DNA of 35,741 nt from Streptomyces griseoflavus. GTDB lineage: Bacteria; Actinomycetota; Actinomycetes; Streptomycetales; Streptomycetaceae. The notes under the pieces were generated by a model, which saw only the letters and a program-made list of their open reading frames with translations, was not told the DNA's origin and did not search any database. The stretch covers positions 109,844 through 145,584 of the forward strand of contig NZ_BMUC01000019.1 in the NCBI RefSeq assembly GCF_014649995.1. Reading direction: 5' to 3'. Positions 1 to 7,009 of this stretch are shown in pieces. Both the position numbers and the translations under genes were made by a program. Numbering within the stretch: the stretch's first letter is position 1; each line of letters starts with the position of its first letter.

Positions 1-431
1 GCGGAATCCGCGGCAGCAACCGCACCCGCCCCCGAACCCTCCCCCCGCCGGTCCGGAATCCCCAACCGGTCCGCGGCCTCCTGCAACCACTCCGGCGGGC
101 TCAGCAGGAACGACGTCTGATTCAGATCCACCCGCGCCGCGGGCGCCGGCACCGGCTCGGCCACCGCCGCGTCACGGCCGTACTCCTCCTCGTACCGGCG
201 GATCACCTCACCCACCGCGAGACCCGGCCACAACGTCGCCTCACCACTGTCCCGGGCGATCACCAAACGCTGCGCACCACCGTCCGAACGCGGCCCGTCC
301 GCACGGTCCTCGGCCCACACCACGAACCCCAGACCGAACTCCCGTACCCGCACCTCACGATGCTGGTACGCCGGAACGTCCCCGTTGACCCACTCCTCGG
401 CGCGCTCCTGCGCCTGCGCGAACGTCACCAT
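1..431 (-). CDS. Imm35-like (YrhB-type) immunity protein, N-terminal part; runs off the window
   Basis: This is the 5' part of a longer gene; 143 codons stay open to the window edge. It starts at ATG 431, nine bases after the stop of the upstream nuclease/SUKH gene, so the two are probably co-transcribed. The N-terminal ~85 residues (MVTFAQAQERAEEW..., then a charged VRVREFGLGFVVWAED strand and RLVIARDSGEATLWPG) resemble the Imm35/YrhB immunity domain, a small intracellular domain that protects against toxin domains of polymorphic systems. A Pro/Ala linker and the segment VDLNQTSFLLSPPEWL follow. From memory, Streptomyces proteins with this start are long and carry a SUKH-type domain further on, but that part is outside the window. 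No signal peptide or membrane segment is seen. The family call rests on motif memory and is moderate. Confidence 0.6.
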   Translation of the reverse strand, partial: MVTFAQAQERAEEWVNGDVPAYQHREVRVREFGLGFVVWAEDRADGPRSDGGAQRLVIARDSGEATLWPGLAVGEVIRRYEEEYGRDAAVAEPVPAPAARVDLNQTSFLLSPPEWLQEAADRLGIPDRRGEGSGAGAVAAADS

Positions 432-440
432 CGCCGAGCC

Positions 441-1457
441 TCACTCCCCAGCCGAAACCGGAACGACACGCGCGAACCCGCCGTCCACCATCAGATTCGC
501 CACCGTCTCCAGCTCCGGCGGAGACCCCGCCAGCCGCGACAGGAACACGTCGAAATCCTCACCGCACGACAACAACAGCCGCTCCACCCGCTCGGCCGGC
601 GGCACCGACGGATCCACGTCCCGCACGTCGTCGTACGCGCAGAACCACACCGACCCCTGCCGCTCACCCCGCACCTTCACCGCCAGCAGACCGCCCTGCA
701 CGAAGGCGACACACAGATAGTCCTTGGTGAGATGGTCCCGCAGGCACTTGTTCACGTACACGAGGTCATTGACCGCCGCCTCGTCCCGCACCGTGAAGAA
801 CGGCTGGTCCACCAGCAGACCCAGCTCCGCGTCCAGCGCCGTCCCCACCGGCGCACAGCCGCCCGCCGCCTTCAGGAACGACCGGTACGCACCCGGCAAC
901 CGGTACCCGAGGTCCTCCTCGACCCCCAGCACCTGCGACTCCGCCACCGCCACACCCGACTTCGGCAGCCCGAAGTGCGCCGGACGCGTCTCCTGCAACG
1001 GCCGCGTCCCCCGCTTGCCGTGATCCACCGCCGACGTCGCCACACCACCGTGATGCCGCAACAACGCCTTCACCTCGACCGGCACCAGCTCCAGCCGCCG
1101 CGACCCCACCACGTGATGCCACGTCCAGCCGTGCGGCGTCGCCACCGCCGGCACCGTGTCCCACAGGTCGTGCCCCTCCGCAGACAGCGCCGCATTGGCC
1201 GACACGTAATCCGTCAGCCGCAACTCGTCGACCCCGAAACCCTCCGGCGGATCCGCGATCTCCACCGCCGCCCGCGCGTAAGGAGAGAAATCGGGATAAC
1301 CCCGCTCGTCCACCCGCACCCCCCGCGGATGACGAGCCGCCCGCACCGGATCCGGAAAGTGCACGACCTGCCCCGCATAGGCGGCGTTCGGCGGCGCGAC
1401 CTCGCCCCCAGCCTGGCGGCCGGGAGGAGCCCCCAGCCCGAGCCGACCTGTCGTCAT
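441..1457 (-). CDS. WHH-motif nuclease domain fused to a SUKH (SMI1/KNR4) immunity domain
   Basis: 338 aa. Residues ~80-150 hold LWDTVPAVATPHGWTWHH (WHH at 113-115), then EVKALLRHH and TSAVDHGKRG. This is the signature of WHH nucleases of the HNH/EndoVII superfamily, which occur as toxin tips in polymorphic toxin systems. Residues ~165-325 (SGVAVAESQVLGVEEDLGYRLPGAYRSFLKAAGG, and later CAYDDVRDVDPSVPPAERV, quoted here in pieces) match the SUKH/SMI1-KNR4 fold, the commonest immunity fold for such toxins. ATG 1457 is preferred over ATG 1502 because a GGGGGC Shine-Dalgarno-like run sits 9 nt upstream. There is no secretion signal, repeat region or trafficking domain, so this is a stand-alone cytoplasmic protein with effector-like and immunity-like domains in one chain. 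It is followed by the Imm35-like gene. Cleavage activity is inferred only. Confidence 0.72.
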   Translation of the reverse strand: MTTGRLGLGAPPGRQAGGEVAPPNAAYAGQVVHFPDPVRAARHPRGVRVDERGYPDFSPYARAAVEIADPPEGFGVDELRLTDYVSANAALSAEGHDLWDTVPAVATPHGWTWHHVVGSRRLELVPVEVKALLRHHGGVATSAVDHGKRGTRPLQETRPAHFGLPKSGVAVAESQVLGVEEDLGYRLPGAYRSFLKAAGGCAPVGTALDAELGLLVDQPFFTVRDEAAVNDLVYVNKCLRDHLTKDYLCVAFVQGGLLAVKVRGERQGSVWFCAYDDVRDVDPSVPPAERVERLLLSCGEDFDVFLSRLAGSPPELETVANLMVDGGFARVVPVSAGE

Positions 1458-1807
1458 GGCGGTTGCCCCCTGCGGCACTCTGTACGACCCGCACCACCCC
1501 ATCGGACGGTTACGGAACGTAAGCGACTGTCACGTCTGTCTCGACTGCATTACCGCCCCGACCCCACGGCGCCCGCACACACAACCGCACGGATCACCGC
1601 ATGGATCGCGGTGCCGACAGCCTATGCGGTACACCTCCACCGGTCACCGGCGCCGGTCACCGACCCCTCCACTTCCGTGACCAACCGTCACCCTCCCGTG
1701 ACAGCCCGCCCAAACCCGGGCGTGTCGCCACGCCCCAGCTTCCGCATCAGCCACCCCATTTGGCACCCTGTGACCTCCGGGGAGACACCCGGGAGGGGAT
1801 GACGATC
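1458..1807. promoter_or_regulatory. Divergent promoter region with repeated GTGAC/GTCAC half-sites
   Basis: This is the 350-bp spacer between the WHH/SUKH gene (minus) and the deaminase gene (plus). The pentamer GTCAC or its complement GTGAC occurs at 1529, 1643, 1656, 1677, 1687, 1698 and 1770. Two lie in a direct repeat CCGGTCACCG (1640-1649 and 1653-1662), and 1677-1691 form an inverted pair with a 5-nt gap. A separate perfect inverted repeat, TTACG-GAA-CGTAA, lies at 1510-1522. Clustered half-sites suggest a DNA-binding regulator shared by both transcription units. I cannot name the regulator. No convincing protein gene lies in this spacer. Confidence 0.45.
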
Positions 1808-2341
1808 ATGAACGTGACGCAAACGGGAACACACACCGGCCCATCCGGCGACCCCCGCACCGGCGACCCGCGCATCGGCTGGAGCGCCACCGACACCACC
1901 CACACCCCCACCCTCCTCCACCGCCGCGACGGCATCCTCCCCACCATCGCCGCCGCCCTCACCGTCCGCGGCACCACCCTCACCGCCACCCCCGCCCGCG
2001 GCGACACACCCCCCGCCCTCCACCCCCTCGTCCAGGACTTCCTCGACACCCTCACCAGCGACCAACGCGACCGCTTCACCGGCCGCTGCGCCGAGACCAT
2101 CCTCATCTCCCGGCACATCACCACCGTCGACGCCACCCGCAGCAAACGCGCCGCACGCAGACCCATGACCAACGGCGAAGCACGCAAAGCCCTCAAGCAA
2201 GCCAGACTCACCACCCGACGCATCCGCGAGGACGGCGACCCCCTCCACGACAGCTACGCACCCCCCTGCCGCGCCTGCACCGCCCTCACCGCCCACTTCG
2301 GCGTCCGCACGGTCGTCCCCGCCGCCACCACCGACGGCTGA
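1808..2341 (+). CDS. YwqJ-type putative nucleic-acid deaminase (toxin-family domain)
   Basis: 177 aa. The zinc-dependent deaminase signature is present: CAE at residues 94-96 (GRCAETILIS) and the PPCRACTAL motif with Cys154 and Cys157, matching the YwqJ branch of the cytidine-deaminase-like toxins. The preceding segment (residues ~25-90) follows known actinobacterial YwqJ-like proteins. ATG 1808 is chosen because GGGAGGGG at 1791-1798 is 9 nt upstream; ATG 1799 is too close to that site. Characterised deaminase toxins act on nucleobases in nucleic acid, but the substrate here is unknown. No signal peptide, repeats or pre-toxin domain is present, so it is a solitary catalytic domain. It lies 35 nt upstream of a SUKH-3 gene on the same strand, an arrangement like a toxin/immunity pair. 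Confidence 0.75.
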   Translation: MNVTQTGTHTGPSGDPRTGDPRIGWSATDTTHTPTLLHRRDGILPTIAAALTVRGTTLTATPARGDTPPALHPLVQDFLDTLTSDQRDRFTGRCAETILISRHITTVDATRSKRAARRPMTNGEARKALKQARLTTRRIREDGDPLHDSYAPPCRACTALTAHFGVRTVVPAATTDG

Positions 2342-2376
2342 ACCCCCACCACACGACCACGACGAACGAAGAGCAG

Positions 2377-2904
2377 ATGCACACCGACCACACCCCCACC
2401 CCCAGCCTCGGCCCCGCCCGACCGGGAGGATCGACCCGCTTCGCCGTCCCCGTCGACGCGGCCCTGCGCACCGCCGGATGGCAACCCGGACGCTGGGACA
2501 TCAAACAAGCCGAGATCTGGGCCGACACCCTCCGCGACCACACCTCACCCGCCGGCCACCGCCACGCCGTCTTCCCCGCCGCCGTCGAAGCCTGGGCCGA
2601 ATTCGGCGGACTCCACATCACCCCCACCGGACCCGGCCGCCAGATCGCCCCCGCGACCCTCCACCTCGACCCCCTGCACGGCCTCCACGCCGCCCGCACC
2701 CTCGCCGACCTCGGCCGCGCCCTCGCCACCGACGTCAGCCCCCTCGGCGCCGAGACCGACACCCAGGCACTCCTCGCCATCGACGCCCAGGGCCGCGTCT
2801 ACGCCCTCGACCACACCGGCGACTGGTACCTCGGCCCCACCATCGACCAGGGCATCACCACCCTCGTCACCGGCATCCAGCCCACCCGCCTCACCGCCGG
2901 CTGA
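2377..2904 (+). CDS. SUKH-3 family immunity protein
   Basis: 175 aa with no membrane segment. The region from about residue 20 (RFAVPVDAALRTAGWQPGR) through the AEIWADTLRD helix, AVEAWAEFGGLHI, and the closing ALLAIDAQGRVYALDHTG plus WYLGPTIDQGI blocks are the diagnostic elements of the SUKH-3 family. SUKH proteins bind and neutralise toxin domains of polymorphic systems, and nuclease and deaminase toxins are frequent partners. Here the gene directly follows the YwqJ-type deaminase, so it is its likely cognate antidote; this pairing is inference from position. A weak GAAGAG site precedes ATG 2377. The gene ends 22 nt from the convergent sensor kinase. Codon use is strongly C-ending, like the deaminase gene. 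Confidence 0.75.
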   Translation: MHTDHTPTPSLGPARPGGSTRFAVPVDAALRTAGWQPGRWDIKQAEIWADTLRDHTSPAGHRHAVFPAAVEAWAEFGGLHITPTGPGRQIAPATLHLDPLHGLHAARTLADLGRALATDVSPLGAETDTQALLAIDAQGRVYALDHTGDWYLGPTIDQGITTLVTGIQPTRLTAG

Positions 2905-2926
2905 CCCCGCCCCCGCCGACCCCCGC

Positions 2927-4234
2927 CTACGACGACGGAATCACCGCCGACACCCGGAAACCCCCCGCGTCCGTCGGCCCCGACACGAACACCCCGCCCA
3001 GCGCCGACACCCGCTCCTTCATCCCCACCAGACCATTGCCCCCCGACGGCAACCCCGCCGACGCCCCCACCCCCACCGGCGGCTCGTTCTCCACCTGCAT
3101 CGCGATCTCCGACGCCCGATACGCCAGACGCACATACGTCTTCGCGCCCGCCGCATGCTTGTGCACGTTCGTCAACGCCTCCTGCACCACCCGGTACGCC
3201 GTCGACTCCACCTCCGGCGCACACGCACGGCTCTCCCCCTCCACCGACAGATCCACCACCATCCCCGCGGCAGCCGACTGCCCCACCAACTCCTCGATCT
3301 CCGACAGACACGGCCCCTCACCCGCACCCGCCGGCTCCCCCACCGCACGCGACGCCGCAGCCGCGGCCGCCACCCCCACCGCCGCCAACGGCACCTCCCG
3401 AAGCCGCCCCCCACCCCCCGAGGACCGCAACACCCCCAGCATCTCCCGCAACTCCGTCAACGCCTGCCGCCCCATGTCCCCCACCAACGCGGCATTCCTC
3501 ACCGCCTTCTCCGGATCCTTCCGCGCCACCGCCTGCAACGCCGCCGCATGCACCACCATCAGACTCACCCGGTGCGCCACCACGTCGTGCATCTCGCGGG
3601 CGATCCGCGTCCGCTCCTCACCCCGCGCCCACTCGGCCCGCTCCTCGGCACGCTCCGCCAGCAACTGCAGCTCCCGCTCCAGACTGTCCGCACGCTCCCG
3701 CAGACTCTCCATCAACCGCCGCCGCGCCCCCACATACAGCCCCAGCAGCAGCGGAGGAGCCGTCACACCCAACGCCGTCGTGATCGACGCGAACGGCACG
3801 ATCCAGTCCTCGAGATCCACGTCCTCCCGCGCCAGGTCCTGCCGCATCCGCACGAACATCACGATCAGCACCGCGGCCAGCTGCATCCCGGCCAGCGAAC
3901 CGATGAACCGCCGCGGCACGTCCGACGCCGCCAGCGAGTACAGACCGACGATCCCCAACAGGAAGCCCATCGACGCCGGCGTCACCGCGATCGCCACCAG
4001 CACCACCGCGATCGGCCACCGCCGCCGCACCAGCAGCACCGACCCGGCCAGCAGACCGAACACGACCCCCACGGCCACCGGGATCCCCGCCGCCCACGCG
4101 AACGGAATCCCCTCCACACCGCACTCCACCGCGGACACCACGGCGAGCCCCACGTCCAGCACGGCGCTCCGCCGCCGCTCCCACCACCACGGCCCTCCCC
4201 GGGCCGTCACCAGCTCTTCCCCCGTCGTGGTCAT
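2927..4234 (-). CDS. NarL-class sensor histidine kinase without an adjacent response regulator
   Basis: 435 aa. Hydrophobic segments at residues ~25-70, 73-103, 112-130 and ~145-170 form a membrane input region with little extracellular loop. A charged coiled coil (~172-205) leads to the HisKA_3 box, with the phospho-acceptor His216 in ARGEERTRIAREMHDVVAH. The ATPase domain shows an N-box in VVQEALTNVHKHAAG and a G-box in GGNGLVGMKERVSALGG. Such kinases normally phosphorylate a NarL/LuxR-type regulator encoded next door, but both neighbours here are unrelated, so it is an orphan. ATG 4234 has a GGAGG only 1-2 nt upstream, which is too close. GTG 4210, with GGGGGAAGAG before it, is a credible alternative that would remove eight residues. 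The stimulus is unknown. Confidence 0.88.
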   Translation of the reverse strand: MTTTGEELVTARGGPWWWERRRSAVLDVGLAVVSAVECGVEGIPFAWAAGIPVAVGVVFGLLAGSVLLVRRRWPIAVVLVAIAVTPASMGFLLGIVGLYSLAASDVPRRFIGSLAGMQLAAVLIVMFVRMRQDLAREDVDLEDWIVPFASITTALGVTAPPLLLGLYVGARRRLMESLRERADSLERELQLLAERAEERAEWARGEERTRIAREMHDVVAHRVSLMVVHAAALQAVARKDPEKAVRNAALVGDMGRQALTELREMLGVLRSSGGGGRLREVPLAAVGVAAAAAASRAVGEPAGAGEGPCLSEIEELVGQSAAAGMVVDLSVEGESRACAPEVESTAYRVVQEALTNVHKHAAGAKTYVRLAYRASEIAMQVENEPPVGVGASAGLPSGGNGLVGMKERVSALGGVFVSGPTDAGGFRVSAVIPSS

Positions 4235-4395
4235 ACCTCCACCCTACGGGCGCCACCCGCCCGGCATCCGGCGAGTTTCCGCGCCCGACACCCACCACAC
4301 ACGGTGACCGACCGGACGCGGTACGACCCGAAATCCCTCGAACTGCTGAATCGCTCACCGTTCGACCACGGAACGCACCATTCCGGCCGGACGGT

Positions 4396-5274
4396 ATGCG
4401 AGTGACACACGCACCCGGCAAGTACGCCGACTTCGAAGCCCTGCGCGACCGGGCGGTGGCCCTGCGACGGGCGGGGCTGAGCCGACGCCAGATCCGCGAC
4501 CGAATCCACGTCGACAACAACGACCTCCTCAACCGCCTGCTCGAAGGCGAACCGCCCCCGGAATGGACGAAACGACCGAACGCCAAGGACGACCTGCGGG
4601 AGAAGGCACGGGAGCTACGCCTCCAGGGCTGGACGTACGACCGGATCCAGGTCGAGCTCGGCTGCTCCAAGAGCTCGATCTCACTGTGGGTACGGGACCT
4701 GCCGAAGCCCGAGCGGAAGCGAAGCCGCGAGGAGGCGTCGGCGATCGCGAGGCGCGGGTGGGAAGCCACGCTCCGTCGCCGCGAGGAGGACCGGCAGCGG
4801 ACCAGAGCGGCCGCGGCGAGCGAGATCGGCGCGCTGACCGACCGCGAGCTGTTCACCGTCGGCGTGGCCCTCTACTGGGCCGAGGGCTCGAAGAGCAAGC
4901 CGTACAGCCGCCGCGAGCGCATCACCTTCGTCAACAGCGACCCGAACATGATCACCGTGTTCCTCGCCTGGCTCGCCCTCCTCGACGTGGACCCCGCCAC
5001 CCTCAGGTTCGCGGTCCAGATCCATGAGAGCGCGGACGTGGCGGCCGCCGAGAAGTACTGGGCCCATCACGTGGGCATCGACGCGAACGACCTCATGAAG
5101 ACCACCCTCAAGCGCCACAACCCGCGCACCAACCGGAAGAACACCGGTGACGACTACCACGGGTGCCTCCGCGTCGACGTGAGGAACGGAGCCGAGTTGT
5201 ACCGTCGCATCGAAGGCTGGTGGTACGGCATAGTAGAGGCTGTCCGTCCGGGCGATACATCGAACCGGACATAA
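4396..5274 (+). CDS. Double helix-turn-helix protein with a LAGLIDADG-like core
   Basis: 292 aa, function unknown. Two HTH-like units are visible at residues ~17-50 (RAVALRRAGLSRRQIRDRI) and ~67-100 (ARELRLQGWTYDRIQVELGC then SKSSISLWVRDL). A basic helix (~105-140) leads to a domain with LFTVGVALYWAEGSK (152-166) and ITFVNSDPNMITVFLAWL, reminiscent of the LAGLIDADG helix and following strands of homing-endonuclease-like proteins. Asp/Glu positions in this motif suggest possible nuclease chemistry, but catalysis is not demonstrable here. No intein or intron surrounds it. The stop codon lies 6 nt before tRNA-Gln, so mRNA and tRNA probably share a transcript. The start is uncertain: ATG 4396 lacks a good ribosome-binding site and GTG 4402 is possible. 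Codon use is balanced, unlike the C-skewed genes to its left. Confidence 0.7.
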   Translation: MRVTHAPGKYADFEALRDRAVALRRAGLSRRQIRDRIHVDNNDLLNRLLEGEPPPEWTKRPNAKDDLREKARELRLQGWTYDRIQVELGCSKSSISLWVRDLPKPERKRSREEASAIARRGWEATLRRREEDRQRTRAAAASEIGALTDRELFTVGVALYWAEGSKSKPYSRRERITFVNSDPNMITVFLAWLALLDVDPATLRFAVQIHESADVAAAEKYWAHHVGIDANDLMKTTLKRHNPRTNRKNTGDDYHGCLRVDVRNGAELYRRIEGWWYGIVEAVRPGDTSNRT

Positions 5275-5280
5275 GGGCTA

Positions 5281-5351
5281 TCCCGGGTCGTCTAAGGGCA
5301 AGACGGTGTCTTTTGGTGTCACTTATGGGGGTTCGAGTCCTCCCCCGGGAG
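5281..5351 (+). tRNA. tRNA-Gln (anticodon UUG)
   Basis: The cloverleaf can be drawn by hand. Acceptor arms are TCCCGGG (5281-5287) and CCCGGGA (5344-5350) with discriminator G5351. The D stem GTCT/AGAC encloses AAGGGCA. The anticodon loop TTTTGGT (5311-5317) gives anticodon TTG. The T stem GGGGG/CCTCC encloses TTCGAGT. The anticodon stem GTGTC/GTCAC has one T-T mismatch at its fourth pair. CCA is not encoded; the next bases are CAA. The D-loop and T-loop landmarks are intact, so it is likely functional. Confidence 0.93.
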
Positions 5352-5475
5352 CAATAGCTCAAGTTCGGGTCCTCACCGGCAACCGCACGGTCAGGGCCCG
5401 CGCTCATGTCCCCCCACACCCGCCCCGGTATCCTGCGGTTGTCACCCCCTCCCCGAACAGCCGAAGGGCATCCCC

Positions 5476-6921
5476 GTGAGCGCCAACCGCCCGGCAGCCG
5501 TCGTCGTACTCGCAGCGGGTGAGGGCACCCGTATGAAGTCGGCCACACCGAAGGTCCTGCACGACATCTGTGGCCGTTCCCTGGTGGGCCACGTCCTCAC
5601 CGCCGCCGGTGAACTCGACCCGGCGCACCTGGTCGTCGTCGTGGGTCACGCCCGCGAGAAGGTGACCGCGCACCTCGCCGAGATCGCTCCCGCCGTCCGC
5701 ACCGCGGTGCAGGAGGAGCAGAACGGTACGGGGCACGCGGTGCGGATGGGTCTGGAGGAGCTGGGCGGTTCCGTGGACGGGACCGTGGTGGTGGTGTGCG
5801 GTGACACCCCGTTGCTGACGGGTGAGACGTTGCGCCGGCTGTCGGAGACGCACTCCGCGGACGGGAACGCGGTGACCGTGCTGACGGCGGAGGTGCCGGA
5901 CGCCACCGGTTACGGGCGGATCGTGCGGGACGAGTCCGGTGCGGTGACGGCGATCGTGGAGCACAAGGACGCGTCCGCGGAGGTGCTGGCGGTCCGGGAG
6001 ATCAACTCGGGTGTGTTCGCGTTCGACGGTGCGTTGCTCGCGGACGCGTTGAAGCAGGTGCGGACGGACAACAGTCAGGGCGAGGAGTACCTGACGGACG
6101 TGCTGGGGATCCTGCGGGGGGCGGGGCACCGGGTGGGTGCGTCGGTGGCCGGGGATCACCGGGAGATCGCGGGGATCAACAACCGTGTGCAGTTGTCGGA
6201 GGCGCGGCGGATCCTGAACGACCGGTTGCTCACGGCGGCGATGCTGTCGGGTGTGACGGTGGTGGATCCGGTGTCGACGTGGGTCGATGCGACGGTGACG
6301 TTCGAGCGGGACGTGGTCGTGCACCCGGGTACGCAGTTGCACGGTGCGACGCATCTGGCCGAGGGGTGCGAGGTGGGCCCGAACACGCGGTTGACGGACA
6401 CGCGGGTGGGTGCCGGCGCGCGGGTGGACAACACGGTGGCGGTGGATGCCGAGGTGGGTCCTCAGGCGTCGGTGGGTCCGTTCGCGTATCTGCGTCCGGG
6501 CACGCGTCTGGGCCGCAAGGGCAAGATCGGTACGTACGTGGAGACGAAGAACGCGTCGATCGGTGAGGGGACGAAGGTTCCGCACCTGTCGTACGTGGGG
6601 GATGCCACGATCGGCGCGTTCTCGAACATCGGTGCGGCGAGTGTGTTCGTCAACTATGACGGGGAGCACAAGCACCACACGACGGTCGGCTCGCATTGCA
6701 AGACGGGTTCGGACAACATGTTTGTGGCACCTGTCACGATCGGGGACGGCGCTTACACGGCTGCCGGCTCGGTGATCACGAAGGATGTGCCGCCCGGTTC
6801 GCTGGCCGTGGCCCGTGGCCAGCAGCGGAATATCGAGGGTTGGGTGGCTCGAAAGCGTCCGGGGAGCGCCGCGGCGCAGGCCGCGGAGGAGGCTTCCCGG
6901 GGGTCGGCCGAGGAGGGCTGA
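5476..6921 (+). CDS. glmU: Bifunctional UDP-GlcNAc pyrophosphorylase / glucosamine-1-phosphate N-acetyltransferase
   Basis: 481 aa, the usual length for actinobacterial GlmU. It acetylates glucosamine-1-phosphate and then couples the product to UTP, giving UDP-GlcNAc for peptidoglycan in the cytoplasm. The N-terminal nucleotidyltransferase domain shows the [13 protein letters not shown] loop at residues ~10-22 and [11 protein letters not shown] further on. The C-terminal half is a left-handed beta-helix of hexapeptide repeats (around [16 protein letters not shown] and [19 protein letters not shown]) ending with the acetyl-CoA region [23 protein letters not shown] 5476 has AAGGG 8 nt upstream. 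It lies 124 nt downstream of tRNA-Gln and is followed by prs, a typical order. About the first 75 codons prefer C-ending codons and the rest prefer G- and T-ending codons, an abrupt change near 5710. Confidence 0.97.
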   Translation: MSANRPAAVVVLAAGEGTRMKSATPKVLHDICGRSLVGHVLTAAGELDPAHLVVVVGHAREKVTAHLAEIAPAVRTAVQEEQNGTGHAVRMGLEELGGSVDGTVVVVCGDTPLLTGETLRRLSETHSADGNAVTVLTAEVPDATGYGRIVRDESGAVTAIVEHKDASAEVLAVREINSGVFAFDGALLADALKQVRTDNSQGEEYLTDVLGILRGAGHRVGASVAGDHREIAGINNRVQLSEARRILNDRLLTAAMLSGVTVVDPVSTWVDATVTFERDVVVHPGTQLHGATHLAEGCEVGPNTRLTDTRVGAGARVDNTVAVDAEVGPQASVGPFAYLRPGTRLGRKGKIGTYVETKNASIGEGTKVPHLSYVGDATIGAFSNIGAASVFVNYDGEHKHHTTVGSHCKTGSDNMFVAPVTIGDGAYTAAGSVITKDVPPGSLAVARGQQRNIEGWVARKRPGSAAAQAAEEASRGSAEEG

Positions 6922-7009
6922 CCGGATTTTGCCGGTCCGGAGACGGCGTACCGTGATAAGTGCACATCTGCACGCCCACCTGCTGCGAAACCTCTGAGGA
7001 GAAAGTGCT

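Noticed and set aside
1456-1680. Possible small protein (74 codons) in the divergent toxin-locus spacer
   Set aside because: The start lies against the ATG of the nuclease gene on the other strand. There is no ribosome-binding site, and the His/Pro/Arg-rich translation looks random.
5281-5351. tRNA as a phage or ICE attachment site
   Set aside because: No integrase, excisionase or repeated tRNA 3' end is present within the window; the downstream gene is the core gene glmU.
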